Positions 37,520-46,144 of a DNA stretch of 64,000 bases are shown here, in pieces. Source of the DNA: Dechloromonas sp. GTDB lineage: Bacteria > Pseudomonadota > Gammaproteobacteria > Burkholderiales > Rhodocyclaceae. The position numbers and the translations under genes were made by a program. The stretch is from contig JAQTXC010000007.1 of NCBI GenBank assembly GCA_028689015.1, positions 1 through 64,000 of the forward strand, read 5' to 3'. Under the pieces are notes generated by a model that had not been told where the DNA came from, did not search any database, and saw only the letters and a list, made by a program, of their open reading frames with translations. Each line of letters starts with the position of its first letter. Positions within the stretch are counted from its first letter, which is position 1.

Positions 37520-37861
37520 ATGGAATTCCTGCTTTCTTCCGCCATTGGCTTGTTGACCGCAGGCGGCGTCTATCTGATCTTGCGCGCCCGCACCTACCCG
37601 GTCGTCCTCGGACTGTCCCTGCTCAGTTACGCCACCAACCTCTTCCTGTTCGCCACCGGCCGCCTGGTGCTGGACCAGCCACCCGTCATCTCGACGCTGG
37701 CAACGGGCTATACCGACCCCCTGCCGCAAGCGCTGGTGCTGACTGCCATCGTCATTTCCTTCGGTATGACGGCGGTCATCGTCGTCATGGCGCTGCGCAG
37801 CTACCTCGAAAACGGCAGCGACCATGTCGATGCGCCCGCGCCGGACGAGGCTCTACCATGA
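37520..37861 (+). CDS. mrpC: Mrp antiporter subunit C (NuoK-like)
   Basis: A 113-residue, three-span protein homologous to NuoK: MEFLLSSAIGLLTAGGVYLILRARTYPVVLGLSLLSYATNLFLF, then DPLPQALVLTAIVISFGMTAVIV. The conserved PLPQALVLTAIVI loop is diagnostic of MnhC. The start lies one base after the mrpA stop; the end overlaps mrpD by four bases. Confidence 0.95.
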   Translation: MEFLLSSAIGLLTAGGVYLILRARTYPVVLGLSLLSYATNLFLFATGRLVLDQPPVISTLATGYTDPLPQALVLTAIVISFGMTAVIVVMALRSYLENGSDHVDAPAPDEALP

Positions 37862-39387
37862 ACCACTGGCTCATTGCCCCGATCGTCCTGCCGGCCATCA
37901 TGGCGCCGATCCTGCTCATGGCGGCGCGCCACGACATCGTGCTGGCGCGCATTTTCTCCATCGCCTCGGTCCTGGCTTTACTTGGCATCGCCCTGGCCCT
38001 GACGACCCTGGTCAGCAATGGCCTGATCGTCACCTATGCTCTCGGCAACTGGCTGCCCCCCTTCGGCATCGTCCTCGTCGCCGACCGCCTTTCCGTGCTG
38101 ATGCTGTTGTTGACCGCGGGACTGGCGCTGGCCGTGCTGCTCTTCGCCGTCGACGGCAGCGACCACCAGGGACGCCACTTTCATGCGCTGTTCCAGTTCC
38201 AGTTGATGGGCATCAACGGCGCTTTCCTGACCGGCGACTTCTTCAACCTGTTCGTTTTCTTCGAAGTCTTGCTGATCGCCTCCTACGGGCTGATGGTGCA
38301 TGGCGGTGGCGCCACCAGAACGCGCGCCGGCGTGCAGTACGTGGCGATCAACCTAGTCGGCTCGACGCTGTTTCTGATCGCCGTCGGCATGATCTACTCG
38401 GTGGCCGGCACCCTGAACATGGCTGACCTGGCGATTCGCGTCCCGCACATCGCGGCCGGCGACCAGGCGCTGCTACAAACCGGCGCCCTGCTGTTATTGC
38501 TGGTCTTCTGCATCAAGGCCGCGCTGGTGCCAGTGCATTTCTGGCTGCCCGGTACCTATGCCAATGCACCAGCCGCTGTCGCCGCGCTGTTCGCCATCAT
38601 GACCAAGGTCGGCGCCTACTGCGTGATCCGCCTCTACATCCTGGCCTTCGGCGCCGATGCCGGTGTCGCCAGCTGGCTGGCCGCACCGTGGCTGCTGCCA
38701 GCCGCCCTGGTGACGCTGACCCTGGGCATGCTGGGCGTTCTCGCCGCTCGCCGCTTGAGCCAGCTGGCCAGCTTCGCGGTGATCGGCTCGATGGGCATGC
38801 TGCTCATCGCCATTGCACTATTCACCCCGGCCGCCCTGTCGGCTGCACTCTACTACCTGCTGCACTCAACCCTGGCCGGCGCCGTCCTGTTCCTGATCGC
38901 CGACCTCATCAGCCGCCAGCGCCCCGGCCACGACGATAGGCTCACCGTCGCCCCGCGCTTTGCCCAACTGAGCCTGCTGGCGGGTGCCTTCTTCGTTGCC
39001 GCCATCGCTGCCACCGGGATGCCACCGCTATCCGGCTTCATCGGCAAGCTGCTGATTCTCAACGCCGCCCGCAGTAGCGTCGCCCCAGTCCTGATCTGGT
39101 CGTTGATCCTTGGTACCTCGCTGCTCGCCATCATCGGTTTTGGCCGGGCCGGCAGTACGCTGTTCTGGAAAAGCACCGGCGAAGCTGGCGAGTTTCCAGC
39201 CGCCGACCAGCGCCAGACCCTGTCGCTGGTCGCCATCGGCCTCTTGCTCGCCGGCATCATCGGGCTGACATTGTTCGCCGGACCACTGACCGCCTACCTC
39301 GACGCCACGGCCGAGCAAATTTTTGCCACGCACCACTACATCGCGGCAGTACTTGGCAATACTGCACTGCAAGGAGGCATCCGCTAA
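37858..39387 (+). CDS. mrpD: Mrp antiporter subunit D (NuoN-like)
   Basis: A 509-residue, about 14-span NuoM/N-type subunit. Key segments are NLFVFFEVLLIASYGLMVHGG (Glu in TM5), CIKAALVPVHFWLPGTYANAPAAVAALFAIMTKVGAY (the proton-path Lys residues) and GMPPLSGFIGKLLIL. It is central to cation/proton exchange with MrpA. The start overlaps mrpC (ATGA) and the stop overlaps mrpE (TAATG). Confidence 0.95.
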   Translation: MNHWLIAPIVLPAIMAPILLMAARHDIVLARIFSIASVLALLGIALALTTLVSNGLIVTYALGNWLPPFGIVLVADRLSVLMLLLTAGLALAVLLFAVDGSDHQGRHFHALFQFQLMGINGAFLTGDFFNLFVFFEVLLIASYGLMVHGGGATRTRAGVQYVAINLVGSTLFLIAVGMIYSVAGTLNMADLAIRVPHIAAGDQALLQTGALLLLLVFCIKAALVPVHFWLPGTYANAPAAVAALFAIMTKVGAYCVIRLYILAFGADAGVASWLAAPWLLPAALVTLTLGMLGVLAARRLSQLASFAVIGSMGMLLIAIALFTPAALSAALYYLLHSTLAGAVLFLIADLISRQRPGHDDRLTVAPRFAQLSLLAGAFFVAAIAATGMPPLSGFIGKLLILNAARSSVAPVLIWSLILGTSLLAIIGFGRAGSTLFWKSTGEAGEFPAADQRQTLSLVAIGLLLAGIIGLTLFAGPLTAYLDATAEQIFATHHYIAAVLGNTALQGGIR

Positions 39388-39911
39388 TGGCTGATCCGCA
39401 CATGCCAGAGCAGCCCGGCCTGCTGCGCCGCTGCTGCCCACACCCCCTGCTTAGCCTGGCGCTGACCTTGATCTGGCTGCTGCTGATCAATAGTTTCTCG
39501 GTCGGCGGCTTGCTCGTCGGCCTGACTCTGGGCCTGGCCATTCCGCGCCTGACGAGCAGTTTCTGGCCGGGCCGCCCCAGAGTCCGGCACTACGGCAAAG
39601 TCGTAGCCTATGTCCTGCTGGTCATCCGCGACATCATCGTGGCCAATCTGCAAGTCGCCTTTATCATCCTGTTCCGTCCCGTTGGCAGCCTGCACACCCG
39701 CTGGCTCTGCGTACCACTCGATCTGACCAGCCCGGAAGCGATCACCCTGTTTGCCGGCACCATCACGATGACACCGGGCACCGTCAGTTGCGACCTGTCG
39801 GCCGATGGCAAGGCCCTGCTGGTCCATTGCCTCGATGCCCCGGATGCCGAAGCCGCCATTCGCGAGATGAAGGAACGCTACGAATCCCGGTTGCAGGAGA
39901 TCTTCGCATGA
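39387..39911 (+). CDS. mrpE: Mrp antiporter subunit E
   Basis: A 174-residue MnhE protein with two or three N-terminal spans (PLLSLALTLIWLLLINSFSVGGLLVGLTLGLAIPR). It carries the conserved motif VLLVIRDIIVANLQVAFIILF and the tail LFAGTITMTPGTVSCDLSADGKALLVHCLD. It shares one base with the mrpD stop and overlaps mrpF by four bases. Confidence 0.94.
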   Translation: MADPHMPEQPGLLRRCCPHPLLSLALTLIWLLLINSFSVGGLLVGLTLGLAIPRLTSSFWPGRPRVRHYGKVVAYVLLVIRDIIVANLQVAFIILFRPVGSLHTRWLCVPLDLTSPEAITLFAGTITMTPGTVSCDLSADGKALLVHCLDAPDAEAAIREMKERYESRLQEIFA

Positions 39912-40177
39912 TCGACTACGCCATCCTCTACGCCTACGGTGCCATCAGCCTCGGCCTGCTGTTCAACCTGTGGCGGCTTTTTGCCGGCCCCAGCACGGTT
40001 GACCGCATCCTCGCCGTCGACACCATGGTCATCAACGTCATTGCCTTGATCATCGTCTACGGCATCCAGATGGGCAGCACCGTCTACTTTGAGGCCGCCC
40101 TGTTGCTGGCCATGTTCGGATTCGTGTCAACGGTGGCTTACTGCAAGTTCATCCTGCGCGGCAACATCATCGAATAG
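39908..40177 (+). CDS. mrpF: Mrp antiporter subunit F
   Basis: An 89-residue, three-span protein with the MnhF core LFAGPSTVDRILAVDTMVINVIALIIVYG, containing the conserved Asp of the membrane helix. It was not on the ORF track with its own start: the track line at 39788 begins inside mrpE. The ATG at 39908 overlaps the mrpE stop (ATGA). Confidence 0.94.
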   Translation: MIDYAILYAYGAISLGLLFNLWRLFAGPSTVDRILAVDTMVINVIALIIVYGIQMGSTVYFEAALLLAMFGFVSTVAYCKFILRGNIIE

Positions 40178-40187
40178 GGCAGCAACC

Positions 40188-40556
40188 ATGGAATTTCTCA
40201 ACGAACTACTGGTTTCCAGCCTCATCGTCATCGGCGCCACCTTCGCCCTGATCGGCTCCTACGGCATGCTCAAACTGCCCGACCTGATGAGTCGCCTACA
40301 CGCCCCGACCAAGGCGACGACGCTCGGCGTCGGCGGTGCGCTGGTCGCATCGATGGTGTATTTCCTGGCACTCAACGGCACGGTATCGATCCACGAACTG
40401 CTGATCTCGCTCTTCCTCTTTCTCACCGCACCGATTACCGCCCATTTCCTGGCCAAGGCCTGGCTGCACACCCAGCAGCCCAACACCCTGCCCCGTCCGG
40501 CACGGCATGACTGGTCCACCTTCGAAAAGGCCCCGGGCAGCGACGAAGCCGGCTGA
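40188..40556 (+). CDS. mrpG: Mrp antiporter subunit G
   Basis: A 122-residue, three-span MnhG/PhaG protein. The signature is GSYGMLKLPDLMSRLHAPTKATTLGVGGAL followed by FLFLTAPITAHFLAKAWL. The ATG at 40188 is 10 bases after the mrpF stop. It ends the mrp operon; a GCCGGCT-GAACCC-AGCCGGC hairpin covers the stop codon but lacks a T-tract. Confidence 0.94.
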   Translation: MEFLNELLVSSLIVIGATFALIGSYGMLKLPDLMSRLHAPTKATTLGVGGALVASMVYFLALNGTVSIHELLISLFLFLTAPITAHFLAKAWLHTQQPNTLPRPARHDWSTFEKAPGSDEAG

Positions 40557-40782
40557 ACCCAGCCGGCACGGGGAAAGTTTCAAAACGTTGAGCACTTGCT
40601 GTAATCTGCGGCGACCGTGATCGAACTCCCCGACGAATCGCCCTCATCGCCCGCATTTTGAGCACACTAGGGAAGCACTGCTTTATTCCCGCCCCATTCC
40701 CTGCTGACAATCGAGACCAGATATCCACGGTATAAAAACGACAAATCGCCAAAAAATGACCAACCAAAAAAATCAATAAAGG

Positions 40783-43383
40783 ATGCGTGACTTAAGAGAA
40801 ACATCAGCCAACTGGCCAGTCATCAGATCCGTTCTGCTGTTCATTGTCATCTGGACGATCCTCGTGCTCGCCTCCCTGCTTACTCAGCGCGAACAACTGA
40901 ACCGGACTGCGAATGCACTCGCCCGCATCGATGCGGTTGCCAACCTAAAGAAAGACATGTCGATCCGCAAGTGGGCATCGAGTGTCGGCGGTGTTTTCAT
41001 CCGCGAGGCACACTTGCCCCCCTTCAACTCCCTAGAGGAGGCCGAACGCGTTTTCGTCGCCCAGGCCAATGGCGAATCCCTGCGCCTGATTTCCGTGACG
41101 CCCATGCATCTGCTGCTCGCCATCCAGGAAACCAGCAACACCGCCTTTGGCGGGCGCGAACGCTTGACTTCGAAGCAGTTACGCAATGTCGAAAACGCCC
41201 CTGACGACTGGGAATCAAGTGCACTGGAGGCGCTCAGCAAAGGGGCCGAGCTAGTCACCGAATCGCTCCCGACCAAGGGCTCGCACGGCCTGATGCGCGC
41301 GATGATCCCGATGCGCATGGAAAAGGAATGCCTGGAATGTCACCGCGACACCCTCGTACCGGTTGGCGGCCTGCGTGGCGGCGCAACCATCTCGATCAAT
41401 CTGAACGCCTACCGCACCGCCCAGGAGCCCACCTGGCATGCCATCCAGCTCTGGCACTTTGGCATCTGGATCATCGGCCTGGCCGGATTTCTGAGTTTTG
41501 GCTACCTGGCCCGCCGGCGCAACATCGAAAGAACCCAGCTCGATGAGGAGCGCCACGAAAACGAGATGGCCTTCGGTGCCATGGCCGAAGGTGCCGTGAT
41601 TACCGACGCTAATGGCAGCATCCTTTGGGTCAATGATGCCTTTTGTCGGATAAGCGGCTACCCGCGTGACGAAGTGATTCATCGAAACCCGCGCCTGTTC
41701 AAGTCGGGCCGGCACGACGCTGCCTTTTACCAGCAGATGTGGACCCAATTGACTGAAAAAGGCCACTGGCGCGGTGAACTCTGGAATCAGCGAAAATCGG
41801 GCGAGATCTTTCCCGAGGAAATCTCGATCCAGGCTCTGAAGGGGCCGGATGGCCGGATACGCCGTTTCATCTCGATCTTTTCCGACATCACCGAGCGCAA
41901 GCGTATCGAGCAAGAGTTGCAAAACTACCGTAAAGACCTCGAGGAGCAGGTCCGCAAGCGTACCGAGGAACTAACCGAGGCGCGCAATGCGGCCGAGGCG
42001 GCGAATCGCTCGAAATCAACTTTCCTCGCCAACATGAGCCACGAGCTGCGTACTCCGCTCAATGCCGTGATCGGCTTTTCGCAACTGATGGAAAAAGACC
42101 CGGCCCTGGCCGACCTGCAGCGCCGCCACGTCGAAATCATCAACCACTCTGGCAATCACCTGCTGACCCTGATCAATGACGTACTAGAGCTCTCCAAGAT
42201 CGAGTCGGGCAAGATGGAGATGCATCAGGAAGAAATCGATCCGGCCAGCCTGCTCGAACAAGTCGTTGGCATGATGCGCCTGCGCGCCGAGCAGGCCGGG
42301 CTGGCGCTGCATCTCGACGCCGCCGACCTGCCGGCAACAGTTATCCTCGACCCGCTGATGCTGCGCCAAGTCTTGCTCAACCTGCTGTCGAACGCGATCA
42401 AGTTTACTCCGCACGGCAAGGTTACCTTGAGTGTACGCAGCACCAGACTGGACGATGATCGGGTGCGCTTGTCTTTCAGCGTGCTCGATACAGGCATCGG
42501 CATCCAACCCGAGGATCAGGAACGCATTTTCCGTCCCTTTGAACAGGCCGGTATCCCACAACAAGGCGGCACCGGCCTCGGTCTGAGCATCTGCCGACAA
42601 TACATAGCAATGATGGGCGGCGAACTGGCGCTTGAATCGACGCCGGACGTGGGGTCCTCTTTCAGTTTTGCGCTGCCGGTGAGCGCCGGCAAACAAGCCC
42701 TGAGCACCCCGCCGAAAGGGCGTGTCGTCGCACTCGAAGCGGCGCAACAGGGTCACCACGTTCTGGTGGTGGACAACACTCCCGAATCCAGCCTGCTCGT
42801 GCGCTCACTAATCGAACCGCTGGGCTTCAGGGTCAGCGAAGCCACCAGCGTTGGTGAGATCAAGAGCGCCATGCGTAGCGAGTTGCCTGACCTCATCTTC
42901 ATGGACTGGTTTCTGCCCGATGGGAACGGTCTGGATGCCATCCGGCACATTTGCAGCACGCACGGACCAGCCCGGCCGCGCATCGTCATGCTGACTGCCA
43001 ACGCCCTCGAAAAAAGCCGCGAGGCCGCACTTGCCGCCGGTGCCGATGACTTCCTGAGCAAGCCTTATGAGGAAGACGAACTCTATGCAACACTGGAAAA
43101 GCAGCTCGCCATTCATTTCACCCGTCGGCAAACGCAAACCGAGCCAGCTACATTCGGCAGCACCGGCGAGATTTCCGCCGCCGACCTGCTTGCCCTGCCG
43201 CCCGAAATTCGCGCCCGACTGGCCCAGGCAGCCATTTCACTGAACCCGGAACAGATCGCCACGGCCTTGCACGAACTCGCCGGCGACTATCCGGAACTGG
43301 CCAGGGGACTGGGCGAATTCTGCGACACCCGCCGCTACCAGCGCCTCTGGCAGGTGCTCGGTATACTCGACAACGAGGAATAA
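40783..43383 (+). CDS. Hybrid sensor kinase with DUF3365 (CxxCH) sensor, PAS, HisKA, HATPase and REC
   Basis: An 866-residue membrane kinase. A first span (about 16-36) and a second (about 222-244) enclose a periplasmic DUF3365/Tll0287-like domain. That domain contains KECLECHRDT near residue 183, a c-type heme-binding CxxCH. Cytoplasmic parts follow: PAS (about 265-375), HisKA with SHELRTPLNAVIGF (His near 420), HATPase with GTGLGLSICRQYI, and a receiver domain with VVDNTPES and FMDWFLPDGNG. The C-terminal 90 residues may be an Hpt-like helical tail, without an obvious phospho-His motif. It starts the three-gene signalling operon upstream of the Crp/Fnr gene and nos. A periplasmic heme suggests redox or NO/gas sensing, which is inferred. 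Confidence 0.92.
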   Translation: MRDLRETSANWPVIRSVLLFIVIWTILVLASLLTQREQLNRTANALARIDAVANLKKDMSIRKWASSVGGVFIREAHLPPFNSLEEAERVFVAQANGESLRLISVTPMHLLLAIQETSNTAFGGRERLTSKQLRNVENAPDDWESSALEALSKGAELVTESLPTKGSHGLMRAMIPMRMEKECLECHRDTLVPVGGLRGGATISINLNAYRTAQEPTWHAIQLWHFGIWIIGLAGFLSFGYLARRRNIERTQLDEERHENEMAFGAMAEGAVITDANGSILWVNDAFCRISGYPRDEVIHRNPRLFKSGRHDAAFYQQMWTQLTEKGHWRGELWNQRKSGEIFPEEISIQALKGPDGRIRRFISIFSDITERKRIEQELQNYRKDLEEQVRKRTEELTEARNAAEAANRSKSTFLANMSHELRTPLNAVIGFSQLMEKDPALADLQRRHVEIINHSGNHLLTLINDVLELSKIESGKMEMHQEEIDPASLLEQVVGMMRLRAEQAGLALHLDAADLPATVILDPLMLRQVLLNLLSNAIKFTPHGKVTLSVRSTRLDDDRVRLSFSVLDTGIGIQPEDQERIFRPFEQAGIPQQGGTGLGLSICRQYIAMMGGELALESTPDVGSSFSFALPVSAGKQALSTPPKGRVVALEAAQQGHHVLVVDNTPESSLLVRSLIEPLGFRVSEATSVGEIKSAMRSELPDLIFMDWFLPDGNGLDAIRHICSTHGPARPRIVMLTANALEKSREAALAAGADDFLSKPYEEDELYATLEKQLAIHFTRRQTQTEPATFGSTGEISAADLLALPPEIRARLAQAAISLNPEQIATALHELAGDYPELARGLGEFCDTRRYQRLWQVLGILDNEE

Positions 43384-43385
43384 GC

Positions 43386-44513
43386 ATGGAAAACACGTCG
43401 ACCGCCCGCACCGAGGTGATGATCGTCGAAGACACCTCGGCTTCGCTCGAACTGCTCTGCGAACTGCTGACCCAGGCCGGCTATGCCGTGCGCCCGGCCC
43501 CGGAGGGTGCGATGGCGCTGCGTTCGGCCCAGGCCAAGCCGCCGGAACTGATCCTGCTCGATATCCGCATGCCCGGCATCGATGGCTTTGAAGTCTGCCG
43601 CCGCCTGAAAGCCGATGCGCGCACGCGCGACATCCCAGTCATTTTCCTTTCCGCGCTGCGTGACGAGTCCGACACCCTGCGCGGCTTTGCGCTCGGGGCT
43701 GTCGATTTCATCGCAAAACCCTACCGGCCCGAGGAAGTGCTGGCTCGGGTGCGCACCCATGCCGAGTTGCGCCGCCTGCAGAGCGGCCTCGAAGAGCGCG
43801 TCAGGGAACGTACCGCCCAATTACTCGAAGCCCAGACCCGGCTGCTCGAATCGCAGGGTCGCCTGCAGGAACTGGCCAGCTTTCTGCAAAACGTACGCGA
43901 AGAAGAACGCACCCATATCGCCCGCGAACTGCACGATGAACTCGGCCAGACGCTGACCTCGCTGCGCATCGATCTCGGCTGGCTGCGCGACAAATGTATA
44001 AAACAGGGTGCAGCCGTGGTCGACCGAGCGAACGGCGCCTACGCGCTGGTCGAGCGCACCATCGATGCTCTGCGCCGGATTTCCGAAGGCCTGCGGCCCG
44101 GCATGCTCGACGTGCTCGGTCTGGCCGCCGCCGTCGAACACCATGTCACGCAATTCGAGGAACGCAACGGGATCAGTTGTACGCTAACCATGAACCAGGA
44201 AGAGTTCACCATCGACGGCGAGCTCGCAACCGCGATTTTCCGCCTGATCCAGGAGGCCTTAACCAATGTCCTCCGGCATGCGGCCGCCAGCCAGCTCAAT
44301 GTCAGCATCGACGAAGACGAAGACTGCATCCGGGTTAGCATCGAGGATGACGGCCAAGGCTTCCAGCCGGCCCAGGACAAGAAAACCTTCGGCCTGCTCG
44401 GTATGCAGGAGCGGGTCAAAATGCTCGGCGGCAGCATTGCGATCAGCAGCCAGCCCAATGCAGGTTGCCGGATCGAAGCGACATTTCCCAAGCAGGGAGC
44501 TCACAGAAAATGA
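43386..44513 (+). CDS. Receiver-histidine kinase (REC-HisKA_3-HATPase)
   Basis: A 375-residue soluble protein: receiver domain 1-120 (MIVEDTSAS, LILLDIRMPGIDG, FIAKPYRPEEVL), a coiled coil about 125-165, then a NarX-type dimerisation domain REEERTHIARELHDELGQTLTSLRIDLGWL with the phospho-His near residue 182. A HATPase follows (LIQEALTNVLRHAAAS, DDGQGF, GLLGMQERV). Kinases of this class normally phosphorylate NarL-type regulators, like the next gene, which it overlaps by four bases. The receiver could be loaded by the upstream hybrid kinase, making a relay. Confidence 0.93.
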   Translation: MENTSTARTEVMIVEDTSASLELLCELLTQAGYAVRPAPEGAMALRSAQAKPPELILLDIRMPGIDGFEVCRRLKADARTRDIPVIFLSALRDESDTLRGFALGAVDFIAKPYRPEEVLARVRTHAELRRLQSGLEERVRERTAQLLEAQTRLLESQGRLQELASFLQNVREEERTHIARELHDELGQTLTSLRIDLGWLRDKCIKQGAAVVDRANGAYALVERTIDALRRISEGLRPGMLDVLGLAAAVEHHVTQFEERNGISCTLTMNQEEFTIDGELATAIFRLIQEALTNVLRHAAASQLNVSIDEDEDCIRVSIEDDGQGFQPAQDKKTFGLLGMQERVKMLGGSIAISSQPNAGCRIEATFPKQGAHRK

Positions 44514-45166
44514 TCCGAATCCTGATTGCCGACGACCATGACATCTTGCGTGCCGGCCTAAAGCATATCCTGCACGACACCGGCGACATCATCGTCGCCG
44601 GCGAAGCCTGCGACGGGCACCAGGCGCTCAGCCTGGTGCGCACCGGACAATGGGATGCCCTGGTGCTCGATCTGTCGATGCCGGGGAAGAGCGGCATCGA
44701 ACTAATCAAGCAGATCAAGAGTGAGTTTCCCCGCCTGCCCATCCTGATCCTCAGCATGCACAAGGAAGATCTCTACGCAGTGCGCGCCCTCAAGGCCGGT
44801 GCTTCAGGCTACCTGTGCAAGGACAGCGCCGAATCTCTGCTCGCCCAGGCCATCCGCAAGGTGGTCGGCGGCGGTCTTTTCGTCAACCAGGCGGTGGCAG
44901 AAAAGCTCGCCATGGACATGTTGACCGGTGCCGGCAACGGCGCGCTGCACACCCGGCTGACCGACCGCGAATACCAGGTCTTCATTCTGCTGGCGCGCGG
45001 CCTGGGCGTCACCGACATCGGGCGCGAGCTCAATCTCAGCGTCAAAACGATCAGTACGCACAAGACCCGCATCCAGGAAAAGATGAATCTCGCCAACACA
45101 GCCGATCTCATCCACTACGCCATCCGCCACCAGTTGATCGGTGGCCCCGATGGGATCGATACCTGA
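44510..45166 (+). CDS. NarL/FixJ-family response regulator
   Basis: A 218-residue regulator: receiver domain with LIADDHDILRAGL, LVLDLSMPGKSG (phospho-Asp) and LCKDSAESLLAQAI. The C-terminal LuxR helix-turn-helix is LTDREYQVFILLARGLGVTDIGRELNLSVKTISTHKTRIQEKM. The real start is the ATG at 44510, overlapping the kinase stop (ATGA); the track start at 44465 is inside that gene. Downstream lie repeated ATTCCTA half-sites before the Crp/Fnr gene, candidates for its binding. Confidence 0.94.
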   Translation: MIRILIADDHDILRAGLKHILHDTGDIIVAGEACDGHQALSLVRTGQWDALVLDLSMPGKSGIELIKQIKSEFPRLPILILSMHKEDLYAVRALKAGASGYLCKDSAESLLAQAIRKVVGGGLFVNQAVAEKLAMDMLTGAGNGALHTRLTDREYQVFILLARGLGVTDIGRELNLSVKTISTHKTRIQEKMNLANTADLIHYAIRHQLIGGPDGIDT

Positions 45167-45176
45167 GCGCCGCCGC

Positions 45177-45216
45177 CCTAGGAATATTCCTACCCGCAAT
45201 CGATGCTATTCCTAGG
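45177..45216. promoter_or_regulatory. Repeated ATTCCTA/TAGGAAT half-sites (possible NarL-type operator)
   Basis: TAGGAATATTCCTA is a perfect 14-base palindrome at 45179-45192. A third half-site ATTCCTA begins at 45208, exactly 22 bases after the second, so CCTAGGAAT and ATTCCTAGG also form a wider inverted repeat. Half-sites of this type (TTTCCTA-like heptads at 22-base steps) are used by BvgA, a NarL-family regulator. It lies between the narL-type gene and the Crp/Fnr gene it would control. Confidence 0.5.
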
Positions 45217-45317
45217 CAACAATCAGGGGATGTCTGCTGCCGGCAGCGCCGGGTCAAACCTACACTGACTCCATAGCAGCGACCGTTAGGCTGCGATCAG
45301 GAATCAAGAGAATCAGC

Positions 45318-46142
45318 ATGGCCCCGTTCAATTCACGCTACACATACGCCCGCGTCGATCCGGTAATCTCGGACGGCATCATCACGCAACTGGCCGCCCT
45401 GCCCGTGTTCAGCCCACTGTCGGCACTCGAACTGGAGCGCATCGCTGCCTCTGCCCGCAACCTCCAGGCCGACAAGGGGGAAATCCTCTTTCAAAAGGGT
45501 GATTCCTGCCACGGCTTCTATCTGATCGTTTCCGGCAAGGTCAAGTTGCTATTCAACTCACTAAGCGGCAGTGAAAAGGTCATCGAAATCCTGATGCCGG
45601 GACAGAGTTTCGGCGAATCAGCGATGTTCATAGACCAGCCCTACCCGCTCAGTGCCCAAGCCCTGAGCGATGCGAGCTTCATCTACATCACCAAGACATC
45701 GGTGTTGCAGGCACTGGAAACCAATGCCCAACTCGCCCGGCAGTTGATCACCTGCCTGTCGAGCAGCCTGCATCAGTTTTTCCAGAACCAGGAATTCAAC
45801 AGCATGCGCTCGGGTAAACAGCGCATCGTCGATTACATCCTGCGCCAGATGAAGCCTGCCGCCGTCCTGAGTACAGTGCCGGTCATCATCCTGCCAGCGA
45901 GCAAGGGAACTATTGCTTCGCATCTGGGCGTCACGGCTGAACACTTTTCGCGCATCCTGCACGAACTGGTCGAGCACAAACTAATCACGGTCTACGGCAA
46001 GAAAATCGAGGTTCTCGATCTGGCGCAGTTACGTGCCGTGCTCGACAGCCAGGGTGAGAGTGAGGGCGAGCGCGAACATACACAAGCAGCGCCCTGCCGC
46101 CTAGTGAAAACCACGCCGGTCGTGCACGCCAGTCAGACCTGA
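45318..46142 (+). CDS. Crp/Fnr-family transcriptional regulator (DNR-like)
   Basis: A 274-residue regulator: cyclic-nucleotide-type beta barrel about 35-150 (GEILFQKGDSCHGFYLIVSGKVKLLF, MPGQSFGESAMFI), dimer helix, and winged helix with KGTIASHLGVTAEHFSRILHEL as recognition region. The four N-terminal Fe-S cysteines of FNR are missing, so it is more like DNR/NnrR NO-responsive regulators than an O2-sensing FNR. The recognition helix AEHFSRIL departs from the usual E-SR pattern only slightly. The tail after residue 240 is extra and polar. Its place between a phosphorelay operon and the nos genes suggests it controls nos. Confidence 0.88.
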   Translation: MAPFNSRYTYARVDPVISDGIITQLAALPVFSPLSALELERIAASARNLQADKGEILFQKGDSCHGFYLIVSGKVKLLFNSLSGSEKVIEILMPGQSFGESAMFIDQPYPLSAQALSDASFIYITKTSVLQALETNAQLARQLITCLSSSLHQFFQNQEFNSMRSGKQRIVDYILRQMKPAAVLSTVPVIILPASKGTIASHLGVTAEHFSRILHELVEHKLITVYGKKIEVLDLAQLRAVLDSQGESEGEREHTQAAPCRLVKTTPVVHASQT

Positions 46143-46144
46143 AA

